DNA of 64,000 nt from assembly GCA_018350325.1 (NCBI GenBank), contig JAEVLN010000045.1, positions 1 through 64,000 of the forward strand, in the 5' to 3' direction. Below the pieces are notes generated by a model, which was not told the origin of the DNA, did not search any database, and worked only from the letters and a program-made list of their open reading frames with translations. Positions within the stretch are counted from its first letter, which is position 1; the number at the start of each line of letters is the position of its first letter. This DNA comes from Globodera rostochiensis (Eukaryota > Nematoda > Chromadorea > Rhabditida > Heteroderidae). The position numbers were made by a program, and so were the translations under genes. Positions 22,101-34,244 of the stretch are shown here, in pieces.

Positions 22101-24479
22101 TCGCTCAGATTGACGACATAATCCCACTGCGTCCATTTCGGGTCCGGCCCTCCGACAGTTTCCGCAACGGTCCAAAGAAAAAGGTCGAGCAACGCCGACC
22201 CGCCCCAAATGGTCGCCATTCGCCGTTTCGCCACTCGAAAGTTTGAAAAACCCTTGGCCTCCAATGCGCGTTCAACCGTCAACATTTCTTCAAAAAAAAG
22301 AATTAAACGGACCCCTCCCTCCCCCCGGGGTTTAAAAAAGGAATTAAACGGACCCCCCCCCCCCCGGGGTTTAAAAAAAAAGAATAAACGAACCCCCCCG
22401 CCCCCGGGTTCAAAAAAAAAGAATTAAACGGACCCCTCCCTCCCCCCGGGGTTCAAAAAAAAGAATTAAACGGACCCCTCCCTCCCCCCGGGGTTCAAAA
22501 AAAAGAATTAAACGAACCCCCCGCCCCCGGGTTCAAAAAAAAGAATTAAACGGACCCCTCCCTCCCCCCGGGGTTCAAAAAAAAGAATTAAACGGACCCC
22601 TCCCTCCCCCCGGGGTTCAAAAAAAAGAATTAAACGGACCCCTCCTCCCGGGGTTCTTAAAAAACGAATTAAACGCGGACCCCCCCCCCCCGGGGGAAAT
22701 TTCTTTACCTTTCAGCATAAATTCGTGGCGTCCATCGACGTGCACATAATAAAGATGTCGAGAAACGAAAATCATGCGCAAAAGACGGCGAATTTGACGC
22801 GAATCCCTCCCATTCAATTGGAGAAGGAAAAGTATTTTAACATTTGTTGCGTCGTTCCCATCACCGGAGGGCATCAAAAGGGTGGAATTTCACTGGTTTG
22901 TCGACATAAGGGACTTCTAAAAGTGAGCTAAATAACCAACCATATGTGCCAGGATGTAACCGAATGCACGGACATTTTTGGGTCCGGCATGGCGGAACGG
23001 AATTGTTAAAATACGACATTTGAATTTCTAATGGAATTTGTTTTAAAAATAGGTCCAAAAAGCGCAGATTTTTACCCAATTTTTCGACTAGGAGGGAGCT
23101 AGTTCGGTTCGAAACTTCATTTTGAAAATTAGACCAAAATTTTTTTGACATTTTGGCTCAATTTGAAAAATTGGTCCAAAATTTACATTTGCGATGTTAT
23201 TTCTCTCTTTTTTTCCTACGCTGAGAAAAAAAATTATTTTTCAAAGGAATTTTGGTGCGAGGTTGTTACAGTGGGGAGTGCCGGAGTGCGGCGTTGGGGG
23301 GGGGGGGGGGTCTGACCCTCCCCCCTTGGCCATCTATGCCGGGAATCCGGCATCAGCCGGTTACATCCCTGTCACGGCATAAACGCACGAACTTTTGGTC
23401 CCCGTCCGGTACACAAAAATTGCGTTAAATGCACCGCAAAAGTCGGACGCATTGCCTGCGGCACAATTCAAATTGTCTGCGCAAATGGCGCTGTCAATTG
23501 TGCGGTTTCCAAACAATTTTTCGGCATGCGATGACCCACAAAAACATTGCGCGCCGTCGCCGATTTGAATCCCTGGCGAGGAAAGGCAAACATTGGAAGA
23601 AATAATGCCACCAAAACACAACCAGCAAATGCAAATCCGGCTCTGAGACAACTCTGAACGCACAATTCTGTTGTGTTTTGAGAAGCCGTCGGAAGATGGA
23701 AGCTGAACTCGCCGAACAGGCGGTCGGCAGGAGAATCACGAAAACAGCCAACGGGCGAATACAAATCGGCAATGTCTGAAAATGCAAAATTATGAAAGCC
23801 GGCAAGGGAAGAGGCCAAAGTCGTCGTCGGCGACAATATAATTTGGGTCCATTAGGAACTAAAAACCCCCAAAAGTGCCAAAATAGAAACTAAAAAGTGC
23901 TAAAACTGTAAAACTCTTCAAATTCATCAATCTTTATCAGTTCCATGCATTTTTGGTTTGAAAAATTTTTTGTTTTTTAGTGGGTACGTTTTTGGTTTTT
24001 ATTGCATTTTTTAACAAATTTTGGGAAAAGTGCCATAGGGACTAAAAACGAACAAATAGTATGGATTTATAGGGACCAAAAAGTTGCTTTATAATTCAAA
24101 AATAATTTAAACATTTACAGAACGCCCTACCAAACAAATCTTTGCAACTGTTCTCGACCGCCTCCACCGGCCAATGCCTTTTTGATGCTGCATCGCGCAA
24201 GAAAAGTGCCAACTGAACTCGGCACGCCGCGGTTTGAATACGATCAAACGCCGATTTGGCCAATCGCCCCTCAGAATTAACGTCTTCAAAAGTCCAATTT
24301 TCGTGACGGAACTCTCTGAACTCCTAAAAAGAAACAAAAAGCATTAACAAACAAATAAATATTGAAACGCTTACTCTGCTGATTTTTCTGTCCACGACCA
24401 ACAAAATGAATGCGACAGTCAAAAGCAACAGAACACTCGGAAAGCAATTCACTCCGAGAGGAATAATGCCCATGGCCAT
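19142..24479 (-). CDS. sqv-6: Peptide O-xylosyltransferase with WSC domain
   Basis: Xylosyltransferases start glycosaminoglycan chains by adding xylose to serine in the Golgi. Minus-strand exons: 24479-24375, 24323-24119, 23775-23623, 23572 to about 23400, an unresolved linker, about 22877-22709, 22287-22050, 21785-21666, 21512-21353, 20943-20765, 20715-20531, 20249-20071, 20014-19841, 19780-19570 and 19500-19142. Exon 1 encodes a type II anchor (CFPSVLLLLTVAFILLVV). Exons 3-4 form a WSC domain (VGCFRDSP, QCFCG). The catalytic part shows ILFLLQLNGRDSRQIRRLL, MATIWGGSALL, HGYNTGTFLQKQG, GGSDWVAVHRDLA, LPLESFFHT and NLRFTNWRRRQGCRC with DWCGCSP. Xylo_C follows, ending in CSKLPWSTLFPDDKS as in the family. 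The donor after 20071 is GC (CAG|GCAAAT). Near 22880-22900 no canonical acceptor opens the frame of the catalytic exon: a TGA lies between the last AG and the first in-frame codon, so either an indel or an unusual site is present. Confidence 0.85.
20398..20515. repeat. G-rich repeat in a xylosyltransferase intron
   Basis: Imperfect repeats of ACGAGTCGGGG with long G-runs on the plus strand, so C-rich in the transcript. They lie in the intron between the exons ending at 20531 and starting at 20249. The core resembles the calumenin intron 6 repeat and the GGGAACGAGTCG repeats at 14190-14255. Confidence 0.85.
21867..22022. mobile_element. Intronic inverted-repeat element rich in CCCCGA/TCGGGG
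   Basis: The left end TAGGGTTGACGCACCCCGA pairs with the right end TCGGGGTGCCAACTTTA. The interior repeats GTCGGGGATCGG and GTCGGGA. It lies in the xylosyltransferase intron between 22050 and 21785. No clear target duplication is seen, so this is a probable degenerate MITE. Confidence 0.5.
22290..22695. repeat. ~40-bp minisatellite in a xylosyltransferase intron
   Basis: About nine copies of AATTAAACGGACCCCTCCC, TCCCCCCGGGGTTCAAAAAAA with length variation in the C and A runs. It fills the intron between the catalytic exons ending at 22709 and starting at 22287. Confidence 0.95.
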
Positions 24480-26017
24480 GGCCAGAGAGTTGGCGCCGGG
24501 ACCGGGATTGGTACTGAAATGTTCAATTTTTGTCTATTTTGGTACTGAAATTTTCCCGGTTTTTCAAAATTCCTTTAAAACTCCCCGTATCGCTCCTGCC
24601 ATTTGAGCTGCATACTTCAGCGCCATTTATATTTTTATGTGAAAGTTCAATTTTCGAGTTTTTTTAAATGATTAAATTTATGGAAATCATTAAATTCCGG
24701 AATCTCCAGGTTAATTTTGTAAATTCTAAAACTTGAAAGTCTATAACCTTATCAAACAAACTGACGACCACCTGAGGGTTTGGCACGTTTTATATATCAT
24801 TCGATTCGTCTCGTCGAGAGAAATCGAATGGTATCATTTTTAGGCTGCGGCAACAACTACGCGCTGAGATACAGCTTCTCAAAGTTGGCAAAAAAAGTTG
24901 TGGAAAATACCTTTTCCTCTAAAATTGTCTGAAAATATGTTACTAATTTTTCTCCTGGTTTTTTTCATTACTTTTTTTTTGGAATAACTGGAGAAAAAAC
25001 CTTTGATGCATTGTTTACGAATTCGTTAATAGAAAATAAGAATTGAGAATTTAAAGTGGTTTTTTGAACCGGTTTAATACAAATTAAAGTAAAAACCTTT
25101 CAAACAAAAATGAACGACGTGCAGCTCACAGTGGCTTCGTTCCTCTTTTGTAGTGCCGCAAGTTGAGGGAAAAGCCTAATCATTCCCTTTTTGTCCGCAT
25201 GGACGCGCCAATTTGTCACTTTTTCAAATGTTAAATGTGCGCGCGCGCCGTGTCCAATTCGAGAAAAAGCGGATAAAAAACAATTCATTAGACGTTTCGG
25301 CTTATGAAAAAGAAGACTTTAAGCACATTTAATGAAGTTTATCAGACCAACCCGCGGCATCATTCAAATCAAATCGCAGGAAATTCGTTGTCTTTTTAAA
25401 ATTAGTAGCATTTTATAGAAAGAAAACAAAATGCCAAAAAATAAATGTACAAATTTGTCCCGATTTTTTTTGCGAAAATTTGTTTTGTATTTATTTGTAC
25501 AATACCTATGTATGTAACTGTTGGCTTTTGTTGACGTGACAAAGAGCGCTGAATAACATTGAAAAGCTCTTTTTTGGGGCAAATTTTCTTCTTTTTGTTG
25601 CTTTCTTATACAAAAATTGTTGTTCACGATATGAAAAATAACATTTTGAGGAGAAAAAAAAAAGCAAAAATCCATGAAAAAAGGAAATTTTTTTTTTTTG
25701 TAAAATTTTTGTGGAAAATCTAGTGTTGACTAATTTTCGATTCAACAGTTCAGACTTCGTGTAGGGCCCGGCACCGGGAGTTTTGGAAAATCCCGGACAG
25801 GTGTTATCAATGTAAAAATTGGGTATTTTCAAGAATCAGACCCGGACCCCCCGGAGTCTAGGATTTGTGGAAAATTGATTTTTTTGAAATCCCGGAAATT
25901 TTGTTCGATTTGCCTACCGGACGCACCAATCGACTATTACCAAAATTTATTATATTAAAAAAATCTTCCTCTAAAAAGGTGGCTGCCATTTATCGAATTA
26001 ACTACACCAAAATTGAT
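24480..26017. other. Intergenic between divergent sqv-6 and CCDC6-like genes
   Basis: AT-rich spacer that must hold the promoters of both divergent genes. An imperfect palindrome (CATTCGATTCGTCTCGTCGA, then TCGAATGGTATCA) lies near 24798-24835. An inverted CCCGG-type patch at 25760-25860 may be a MITE remnant. No coding region is supported; short frames lack splice signals. Confidence 0.45.
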
Positions 26018-28068
26018 ATGATAAACACGGCGGACGAACTGTCCGCCTCGTCCTCCTCTTCCTCTTCGTTGGAAAGCAAAGATTATTGGGTGAAGAAGTG
26101 CCTTGACCTGGCGGCTGCCAAAAATGCTGCCGAGGTTAGGCATTTTTTTCGTGACGATTGTTTTTTTTTTGTTAATTTTGTTTCCATTTTAGGCTCGCAT
26201 TGAACAACTGAAGCAACGGAATGTGGAGTTGGAGCTGGAGAACAGGCAGATCCGCGAGTCCAAAGTGCGCATGCAAGTGCGAGTGGAGCAGGAGGAGGAA
26301 TACATCTCCAACATGTCGGGAGGACATCGTTTTTTTGTTTGAAAAATTAATTTTTCGTTTTTTGATCATTGTCAAAAAATATTACGGATTTTTAGGCGCG
26401 CTAACAAAAATTGTCCAATTGAAAATTTGGGATTATGTTCCCGTCGAAAACTTTTCCAAGGGCCTTTATTTCGTAAACCCCCCGTGAAAACCTTTTTTTT
26501 CAGGCTTTTGAAACGCATCCAGAAGCTGAAGACGGACAAGGAACAGCTGGCGCAGAAGTACGAGCAAGAGGAGGAGTTCCTCATCAACGATTTGATGCGA
26601 AAACTGACACAGGTTCCCTTTTCTGTTTTTAACCCCAATAACGGCATTGGCACAAAATGTTTGGTTTTGGTCTCCGAGTGGTCTGGGATCCGGGAGTTTT
26701 TTTGAGCTAAACCTGCCCCCTCCCGGTCTTTGGGTTTAAATTCGGGCGCGGTTGAAGTTGCGCCGGCATCCCTTTAATGTTTGGACAATTTTTCTCAAAA
26801 ATTTGTTTTTAAAAAACGTCGTCGGAGGCGCGCCTAACGTTTGTTTTTTGGCCGACACTTAAAAAAATGAGTGTATTTTTGACTACATTTTTGTGTGGAG
26901 GGGGGGGGGAGGAGACAATTCAGTAATAATGCGATTTGCCCCCTCCCTCCATTTTTGGGGGAAAATAATATTTTTCTTAAAACATACAAAACGTGTTTCT
27001 AGAAGCTATTTGGGTCGGGGAATTCGAATCCGATCTCCTGAATCCCGTACCCAAATTAGCAAATTCAAAAATTGTTTTGCTGTTCAGTTGGAAGGCGAGC
27101 GCGACGAATTGGCCAACCGATTGAGCACTGACCAAAGCTGGGTGGTAGCCAATCTGCTGCAGAAAATTCGCAAATTGGAAGCCGAAATCCAAAACAATCA
27201 CAAAGTAAGGGTGTCGTGACTTCGCGGGGTTAGGGGGGAGGTGTTCAGTGGGACTGGGGAATTTCCAAAGACCAGCAATTTCTTCAAGGCAAATTTTATT
27301 TCTTCTCAGCAAAGGAAAAGCACGATTTAAGGCGAGCGGTGAATAAGACGAAATTTCCATAAAAAACAGATTGTTTTTATGTTAAGTAAAATCGGTAATA
27401 GTTTTTCACCGGCGTTGCTTCGTTAGTCAATTTGTTTTGCTTAGCTGTCGACCCCCCCCCCCCCTTTAAACCCGTTTAATGGCGATTTTTTGGCTGCATG
27501 GAAATTGTTTCGGGGGGTTTTTAAAAAAATTTTGATTCAGTCATTGGAGCAACTTCGCCGTGAGAAGGTGGACCTGGAGAATTCGCTTGAACATGAGCAG
27601 GAGGCGCTGTTCAACACGTTGGGCAAACGGTCTGTGCGTGCATACGTGTTCGTGGGGTTATTATAAACCCCGCCCGACCCCCAAACAAAATTAAAGCGTT
27701 TAGTGTAATAGTAATGTTTGTGCAAAAAGTGATCGAGTCTAAAATGTGGTTTTTGGGGTACAGATTCCAAATCTGATTCACATTTTGACCTATTTCAAAT
27801 CGAAAGGCGAACACTTTTTTTCTAGAATTAAAATTTTGTCAAAAAAATGTGCAGAATAACCCGAATCGGTCGAAGATTAAAAGAAAATACTTTTTATGTT
27901 TAGTTTTTTTAGTTTTATCAATAAAATAAATGTCATCCCCTCCGGCACAGGATGGACTCCCTGGAGGCGGAAAAGCGTCGTCTGCAGGGCCGTCTTGACG
28001 ACTTGGAGGGGGCCGGCGGCGCGGCTGTGGCGGCGGCGGCCATTGGCGGTGCAAATGGAAATGCCTAA
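26018..28068 (+). CDS. CCDC6-like coiled-coil protein
   Basis: CCDC6 is a long coiled-coil protein linked in vertebrates to DNA-damage signalling. Six exons (26018-26134, 26193-26314, 26504-26612, 27088-27204, 27541-27629, 27951-28068) join in phase and encode 223 residues ending in TAA. An Ser/acidic N-terminus is followed by an almost continuous coiled coil. Family hallmarks recur: [43 protein letters not shown] and [22 protein letters not shown], each very close to CCDC6 repeats. The protein stops soon after this block with an Ala/Gly tail ([15 protein letters not shown]), so it lacks the C-terminal half of human CCDC6 (474 residues). This may be the normal nematode form or a further 3' exon may be missed. 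The start is the first ATG in the exon; the frame remains open upstream to 25865 without an ATG. Confidence 0.85.
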
Positions 28069-30325
28069 TTTATGCAACAAAAAAAAGGCGGGCGGGCGGA
28101 TTGATTGTCGTCGTCACATTTTTCTACACACGCGCAAAAATTTTTCGGCTATTTTTGTTTCATACACAACACAAATATAAAATTTCATTTTTATTATTAT
28201 AAAAATTTGGCTTTTTTGTTGCGCGCGCGTGCGCCCGCCTGTCCCCTCCTCCGTTTTGAGCGCCGGATTATTCCGAAAATTAGAACAATTTTTGAGAAAT
28301 TCTTTTTGTTCTAAAATCGATTTTATATATTTATCATAAAATTGCTTGAAAGGCGGTGTTTCAACAACAACAAAAGAATTAAACTGGAGGATAGGAGAAT
28401 TTTGGGTGTTTTATACAGCATTTTTCGTCTAAAATTTGCCAAATCAATTACAACTCCTTAAACATTACAAATTTCCCGTTTGTCCAAATAAAATCGGGTG
28501 GACAAAATTTGCATTCCGGACCCCCCGAATTGATTGAATTACGCGGCGGTGCTTTCACCCTCCCCCCCCCCCCCCCCTTTTCCTTCCGATTTTCCCCCAA
28601 TTTTTTGGGTCATCCGGCGGATCAATTGATTCCGCGATCCGATGGATTTTCGTAAAACGCCCTTCCATCATTTTTTCATCGTTTCAAATTGTCCGTTTTC
28701 TCTTCTCTTCTTTTTTTGTTTTACTTTGAAATGCCTGCAAAAAATTGGGACAAAAAAAAACAATTTTTTTCAAAGAACCAACACTCAAAAAGTGAACGCC
28801 TTATAAATTTTATTACAATTGGGGGGGGGGGGTTACCATGCAAAATTGGAAATTTTCATCACAGAGCAATTTTACATGCCCACACCAAAAATCGTTCATT
28901 ATCGCTAAAATTCTGTGCCCGCCTCTGGTTAGAAAAAAAGGCTTATTTTACGCTATCGTCCAACCCATGCCGTTGCTCCAAAACATTGAATTGTTTCTTT
29001 AAAAATGCAAAAAAAAAGAAGAAATTCGGCGTCAGTTTAGCACAAAAGCGCACTTCCCATAGCCAACCTCTCCACGCATAAAACCTGTAAATTTCCGTTA
29101 GATTTCCAGAAAATCAGAGGGGGGGGGGGCTTCATCTCTTGATCACACAGCCATAAACGTTTCTTTCCCCCAAATTCATGCGCATAATAAATCACTTTCT
29201 CCCCCTCCCCCTCCCTATCCGACCAGTTTTTTCGCCGCTCATTGCTGCCCCCTCCCCTTCCGTCCGTCCGTCGCCGCCGGCGCTGCCTTCACACTGATTT
29301 GTGTGTGTGTGGGGTTTGCCGTTGTTGTTCATCACATTCAACATCCGCCGCCGCCGTCGCTGTCCACTTCCATTTGAATCGCGCTCTGATCATTCTGACC
29401 AGTGTGTGTGATGTGTGCAATGATCGGTGGTGGATTCGACCTGATCAGATCAGCAGAGAGAGTCCCTCCTCCGACTGATCCGTTGAATCGATCAAAACAA
29501 ATCTCGATTTTAACCGTCAGCATTTTTTCTAATCTTCGGCGTGATCAGACCGCCAATTTTGCGGGCATGTGCACGTTTGAACTGATCTAAAAAGATGGGC
29601 AAGGGTTATTCCTCCCCGGTTTTCAAACGAATTATTTTGACAAATCTTCCATGCCCAGGGTTTGGTTGCGCGAAATCAACAAATTTTTGAAAAAAATTCT
29701 CAAACAACCCTCGCGCCTCCAACTTTTGAAATTTCTGATCAGCTCATCCCGGATTGGGTGAACAAAAGCGAAAGAAAGAAACATTTTTGCCCCCGCGCCT
29801 CTCGCCGCCGCGATCAGTGTGATCTGATCTGCTTGCTGAACATGTTTTTGATGCTTTTGGTGCAATTAATTGTGCTATATACATGCCTATATGTGCTGTG
29901 CGCGCGCGCATCTTTGTGAATGGGATGCAAAGAATTTGCGCTGAAAATGGCGAATCTTCCCCCCCCCCCCCCGCCGCCAACCTCTTGATCCTGATCAGTC
30001 AGATCGCTCCCCCCGCCCCGCCAAAACTTTGTATGATTGATTCATTCCCCACATTCTCCCCCCAACAACAAAATCGGAGATTGAAGAAAATAATATAATA
30101 AATTATTTATATATATTTTACTAACCAACCGCCCACCACAAAACAAATCTCTGTGAGAGACAAATCCATGCACAAATACAAAACCATCCCACAGCTTATG
30201 TGCAGCTTTTGTTTATATTAATAATTATTAACATTTTTAAAAGCTAATCCAAAAAAACATTCGGCGGCTGGGCTTTCATCGGGAAAGGCAAAATCTCGAC
30301 GAAAAAGTCAAAAAAGTGCCAAAAT
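28069..30325. other. Intergenic between CCDC6-like gene and the duplication
   Basis: No gene supported. Contents: AT-rich 3' flank, poly-C at 28563-28577, poly-G at 28820, a GT tract near 29300-29310, and a GATC-rich patch (TGATCAGATC, CTGATCCG) between 29385 and 30000. The sequence from 29230 to 29600 is GC- and CpG-rich and could include a promoter, but no exon chain was found. Confidence 0.4.
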
Positions 30326-30738
30326 ATGCATTTTAAAAAGGTCAAAAAGAAAAGGGCTAACGTAAACCTTTTTTGAGCTATTTCATCGAAACTCAATTAG
30401 ACTAAAAATATGCAAATACTACAATATAAATCTCAGCTCCTTTATTTATTAGTATTTTTTGCTACAGTCCAAATTAAATTGAAATATATTAATTATAAAT
30501 GAAACACCAAAAACAAATTTGTTCTGTTTGCTTGCTGAAAAGAGTTACGAAATGTCTCTGGCGCTCAGTCGGTCGTGAGAGCCCAACCGACCTCCCCCCC
30601 AACCCCAATGGCCTTGTTTCATGAGTAAGTGCTCTACAGCACGATTACGATACCCGCCGTTCAGAAGCTATACAGTATGCCACCTCTTGGCACATTTAAA
30701 TTTTCATGACACAAAAACTCCATGAAAAAAATCATTGG

Positions 30739-33700
30739 ATGGCGGCGCACAATGGCCATCATCAACATCATCAGCTGCCGAGTGCCTTCGCCTATCCCGA
30801 CGAGTTATCACGCGTTGCGCACCATCGGAATGAACAGGCGAAAAGGAGCAAATTGAAGGTGTGCCATGCAAATTGTGCTGGTTCTTGTGTTTTGGTATCG
30901 GTATTTTATCGAAATACCGATACCGAAACGGCATTTTCCGAACACTAATAGAAACTAAGAAATAAATTTTTTATGAATTTTTTCTACCTAGCCTCTAAAG
31001 GGGGAGGGGAGGGAGGGGATTGAAAATTTGTAGCGAGTTTCAGAAGAGGCTAATTTTAACGATCCAATGTTCCTGAAACCATACTTTAATTGAAAATTGA
31101 AATAAGTAAAGTTAAGGTTCTTCCCGCTAGCAAAGAAGAACACCGTGCCATCAAAGAGGCTTTCAATTTTGAAGAGGACGACAACGAGGACATTGCCTAC
31201 CTAAATTTCCCGCTTATATGGTGTGTAAAAGTGAAAAAAATGTACACTTTTTGCATTTTATGGATCGAAATAACCGAAAAATGCTCAAAATTCTGAAGTG
31301 AGAATTTCTGAAAATTTTCAGTTTAATTAGTGTAAATAAATTTTTTAAAATTAAAATAAATTTTTGTAATTTCAATTCCGAAATATTCTTTAAAATACTA
31401 TTTGAATTTTAGGCCCGTTGGCATTGTGTCCGCCTTGTCCATGGGCTTCTTTCTGTTCGCCTTCAGTGCCATGGAACTGAACGATCATTTGTCCTTTGAG
31501 CGCTACGCACTCAACCAACTGTTGTACACCTACGGCAAAACGTTGGGCTTTTGCAATGTGCGTTTTTTTGGAATTGTCAAAGACATAACGCCAATAGCCG
31601 AAAACAAAACAAAACGCCAATCGCCAAATACAGAATGAATGCAAAACACGGCGGTACCCCGCAACTGGGCGCGCACGACTGGGCGCCGACAAGTTTTTCG
31701 TTAAAACTTTGTTCAAAGTCAACCAAACTAAACATTCTTGGTATCGAAAGCATGTAATAAGTAGAAGCTTACAAAGGCAAAAACTAAGCGATTCGACTTA
31801 ACAAAGAAAGTTATGACGTCACCACGAAAAAAATGGCAATTTTCACAGGTTTTAAACCTATAACCTTTTTTTGAAAAGACGAATCGGTTAGCTTTAGCTT
31901 GGACAAAGGTTCAGCATACTGAGAGCTTTGGTATGATACCAATTTTGTTTGGTTTGCTTCGGGCACCGAATCGTGCCGGCACCGAACGTGCCGGTGCCCA
32001 ATCGTGCGCGCCCAATCGTGGTGCTCCGAAACACGGGGAATTATTGTCTCTTGAAATTCAAAAATTGTTTTCCCGCCCAACAGAACACAATGCCATACGA
32101 ACGCGGTATGTGGCCCTCCTTTCTGCGCCAAGTGGAGATGAAAGTTTCAATTTTTGTTCTCAAACAATTTTCAAAAAAACAATTTTTTTCTCGTTTAGGT
32201 ATTCACCAATGTGTGCTTTCGTGTTGCCGTTTGTGTGCCAATGTCAATTCGAATTTTTGTCGCTTTCATCATCCGGTTAATGGAATTTTTCAAACAAAAA
32301 AAAATTTGGAATTCTTTTTTATGAATTCCAGAATCGTTTTTAGGATGAATTTCAGAAATTTGGCTCAGAATGCCAAACATTCAGTAACTTCCAGAAATTC
32401 TGGTCGTTCCCATTCGTTGGTGTTGCGCAACGCGTTGGTACATTACCTGAACGAAATGTCCGCCGGTGTGGCAGTCGTTGAGGTGTTCAGCCTGTCCTTA
32501 TTCTCCATTGTCACCATTCGATTTGATTATGCGCGTGCGGAATTTAATTTCTAAAATTTTTGTCAAATAATTAATTTTATTATTTTTATATTTTTTAAAT
32601 ATTTTTTCAGTTTTTTTAAATTTAGTTTTTAAAAATATTTTTAGAAATAAATTTGCCGGTAAAATATGAGCCCAATAAAATTTTTGTCATTCTTTAATTC
32701 TAAAAAATAGAGATAATTTTTGAAATTTCCAGATTTTTACAATGCGATGTTTGGCACTTTCATCCTTTCCGCCACTTTTTACATGTTTCTGCGGACAATG
32801 CTCTCATTCACCGCCGATGATTTGGAGGTGCGCGGGCGGGGGGGGGGGCTTTTTAATTTTGAAATTCTCATAAAGTTATTTTAAATAATGAATTTTTATT
32901 CTGTGGAAACCCAAACTACGCTTAGAACTTTTTTTTTGCTAGCTAACTAAATGACAATTTTGGTACAATTCGTAAGCATTTTGTTAGCTTTTGCTTGATT
33001 AGCAGATCAACAAATAAATAATTTCTGAAATGGTTTAATTTTATTTGATTTGCTTAACTAACGAACGATAAAGTTATAACTGCTGGCGTCGAGTTGAGCG
33101 GCGCCGAGTTAACCCAACCCGGCATTTTTTGTTGGCTGTTTTGTAAATTTTCCAAAATTTTAAGCCCATTGAACAGCTTGCCGGTGCTGTGCGTCTCGTC
33201 TGCTGTATTCTGTTCACATGGACAGCGTCCCAAGTGTTTCAAACACATCAGCGCTTCATTCACCAAACGGGATGCCATGGATACGGTAGGAGTGAGAATT
33301 CAAAAATTGAAAAACCTTTTCTTAACGCAGTTCGACCTGGCGAGGCAATGACAGAATACATCGCAATTGTCGCGTATGCCGTGTTTTCACTGTTGCAACT
33401 TGTGGACATTCGAAATGTACGCCGTTGGGGATTTAAAATTTTTTTTTTTGAAATCTAGGGGTCAGGGGAAGAAAATTCGTTTGAGCGTTAAAATTTAATA
33501 ATTTAGAATTTCCACAAATGCTGAAAATATTGAGAATTAAAATTGAATATTTAAAAACAAATGTCAGGCCCTTCTTCATCTGCATTAGAGAGCTGACAGA
33601 GTCGTTTTAAGGGATCCCGGTTAAATGACGATCCTGACCCAATTTCGAAAATTTTAAAAAAAAATTGTCGGGCGGGATCCGATTAAATCCCGATGAATTC

Positions 33701-34244
33701 AAAAATCACTCGGTCGGAGTCCCGGAGGATCCCGGTCTTGTTGGGATCCCGGTCCCATCCGGTCTCTAATAAGTTTAAAATTTTATATTTACATAAAATG
33801 GCCCCCAAAAAAACCTAATTTTTGAAAAATTATATAGGAAACAAACAATTAAGCTTTTAAATTGCCTCGTCATAAGAAATAATTTAGTCAAATTTAAATT
33901 TTTAAATTCAAAAGAAAAATTCCAAAACGGTTACTGTGAATAAAATTTTGGAATTTTAAGAAAAAAATGTCAAATTTTCGCAGGTCCGCTTTATTTGCTA
34001 CCCACGGAGCTGCTCCGGCGAATGTGAGCCGTTGCGGCCCGACAACTTTCAGCCCGGCGCCAAATTTGAGCATTGCCGCGCGTTTGAATGGATTCAGAGG
34101 AACAGCGGCGACAACAAAAATTGGAGGCAGCAAAACGTTTCGCCAAACGGCCCAAGCAGCGTGCCGCCAAGCGATGGCGGCGCCAATTCAAATTCGGGAC
34201 GCTTTCCCAACAAATTTTTTGTTGTTGCCAACGGAGCGCATTAA
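30739..34244 (+). CDS. PGAP2/Frag1-like multi-pass membrane protein, copy A
   Basis: The layout fits the Frag1/DRAM/Sfk1 family, whose member PGAP2 remodels GPI-anchor lipids in the Golgi; the exact member is uncertain. Ten phase-consistent exons are 30739-30858, 31117-31220, 31413-31557, 32084-32143, 32199-32275, 32395-32534, 32733-32827, 33165-33285, 33331-33416 and 33984-34244, giving 402 residues. A His-rich, charged N-terminus precedes six hydrophobic segments: GIVSALSMGFFLFAFSAM, VCFRVAVCVPMSIRIFVAFI, AGVAVVEVFSLSLFSIVTI, FGTFILSATFYMFL, VRLVCCILFTWTASQVF and YIAIVAYAVFSLLQLV. The PGAP2-like NALVHYLNEM and HFYNAMFGTFI motifs are visible. A hydrophilic Ser/Asn/Gly-rich tail ends the protein. 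An in-frame ATG at 30706 would add 11 residues. The exon at 33165 could instead start at 33177. Confidence 0.65.
31663..32030. mobile_element. Foldback-type element in PGAP2-like intron 3, copy A
   Basis: The left segment (ACTGGGCGCGCACGACTGGG, then CGCCGACA) is the inverse complement of the right segment (GTGCGCGCCCAATCGTGGTG), and GCACCGAACGTGCCGGTGCC repeats sit inside the right end. The interior has no coding capacity. Copy B shares the right part but has a different sequence on the left, so the locus has been reworked since duplication. Confidence 0.5.

Noticed and set aside
33595..33772. CCCGG-rich inverted sequence (also at 46513-46683) as a MITE
   Set aside because: The ends TTAGAGA/TCTCTAA are short and the flanks show no target duplication; left unannotated.
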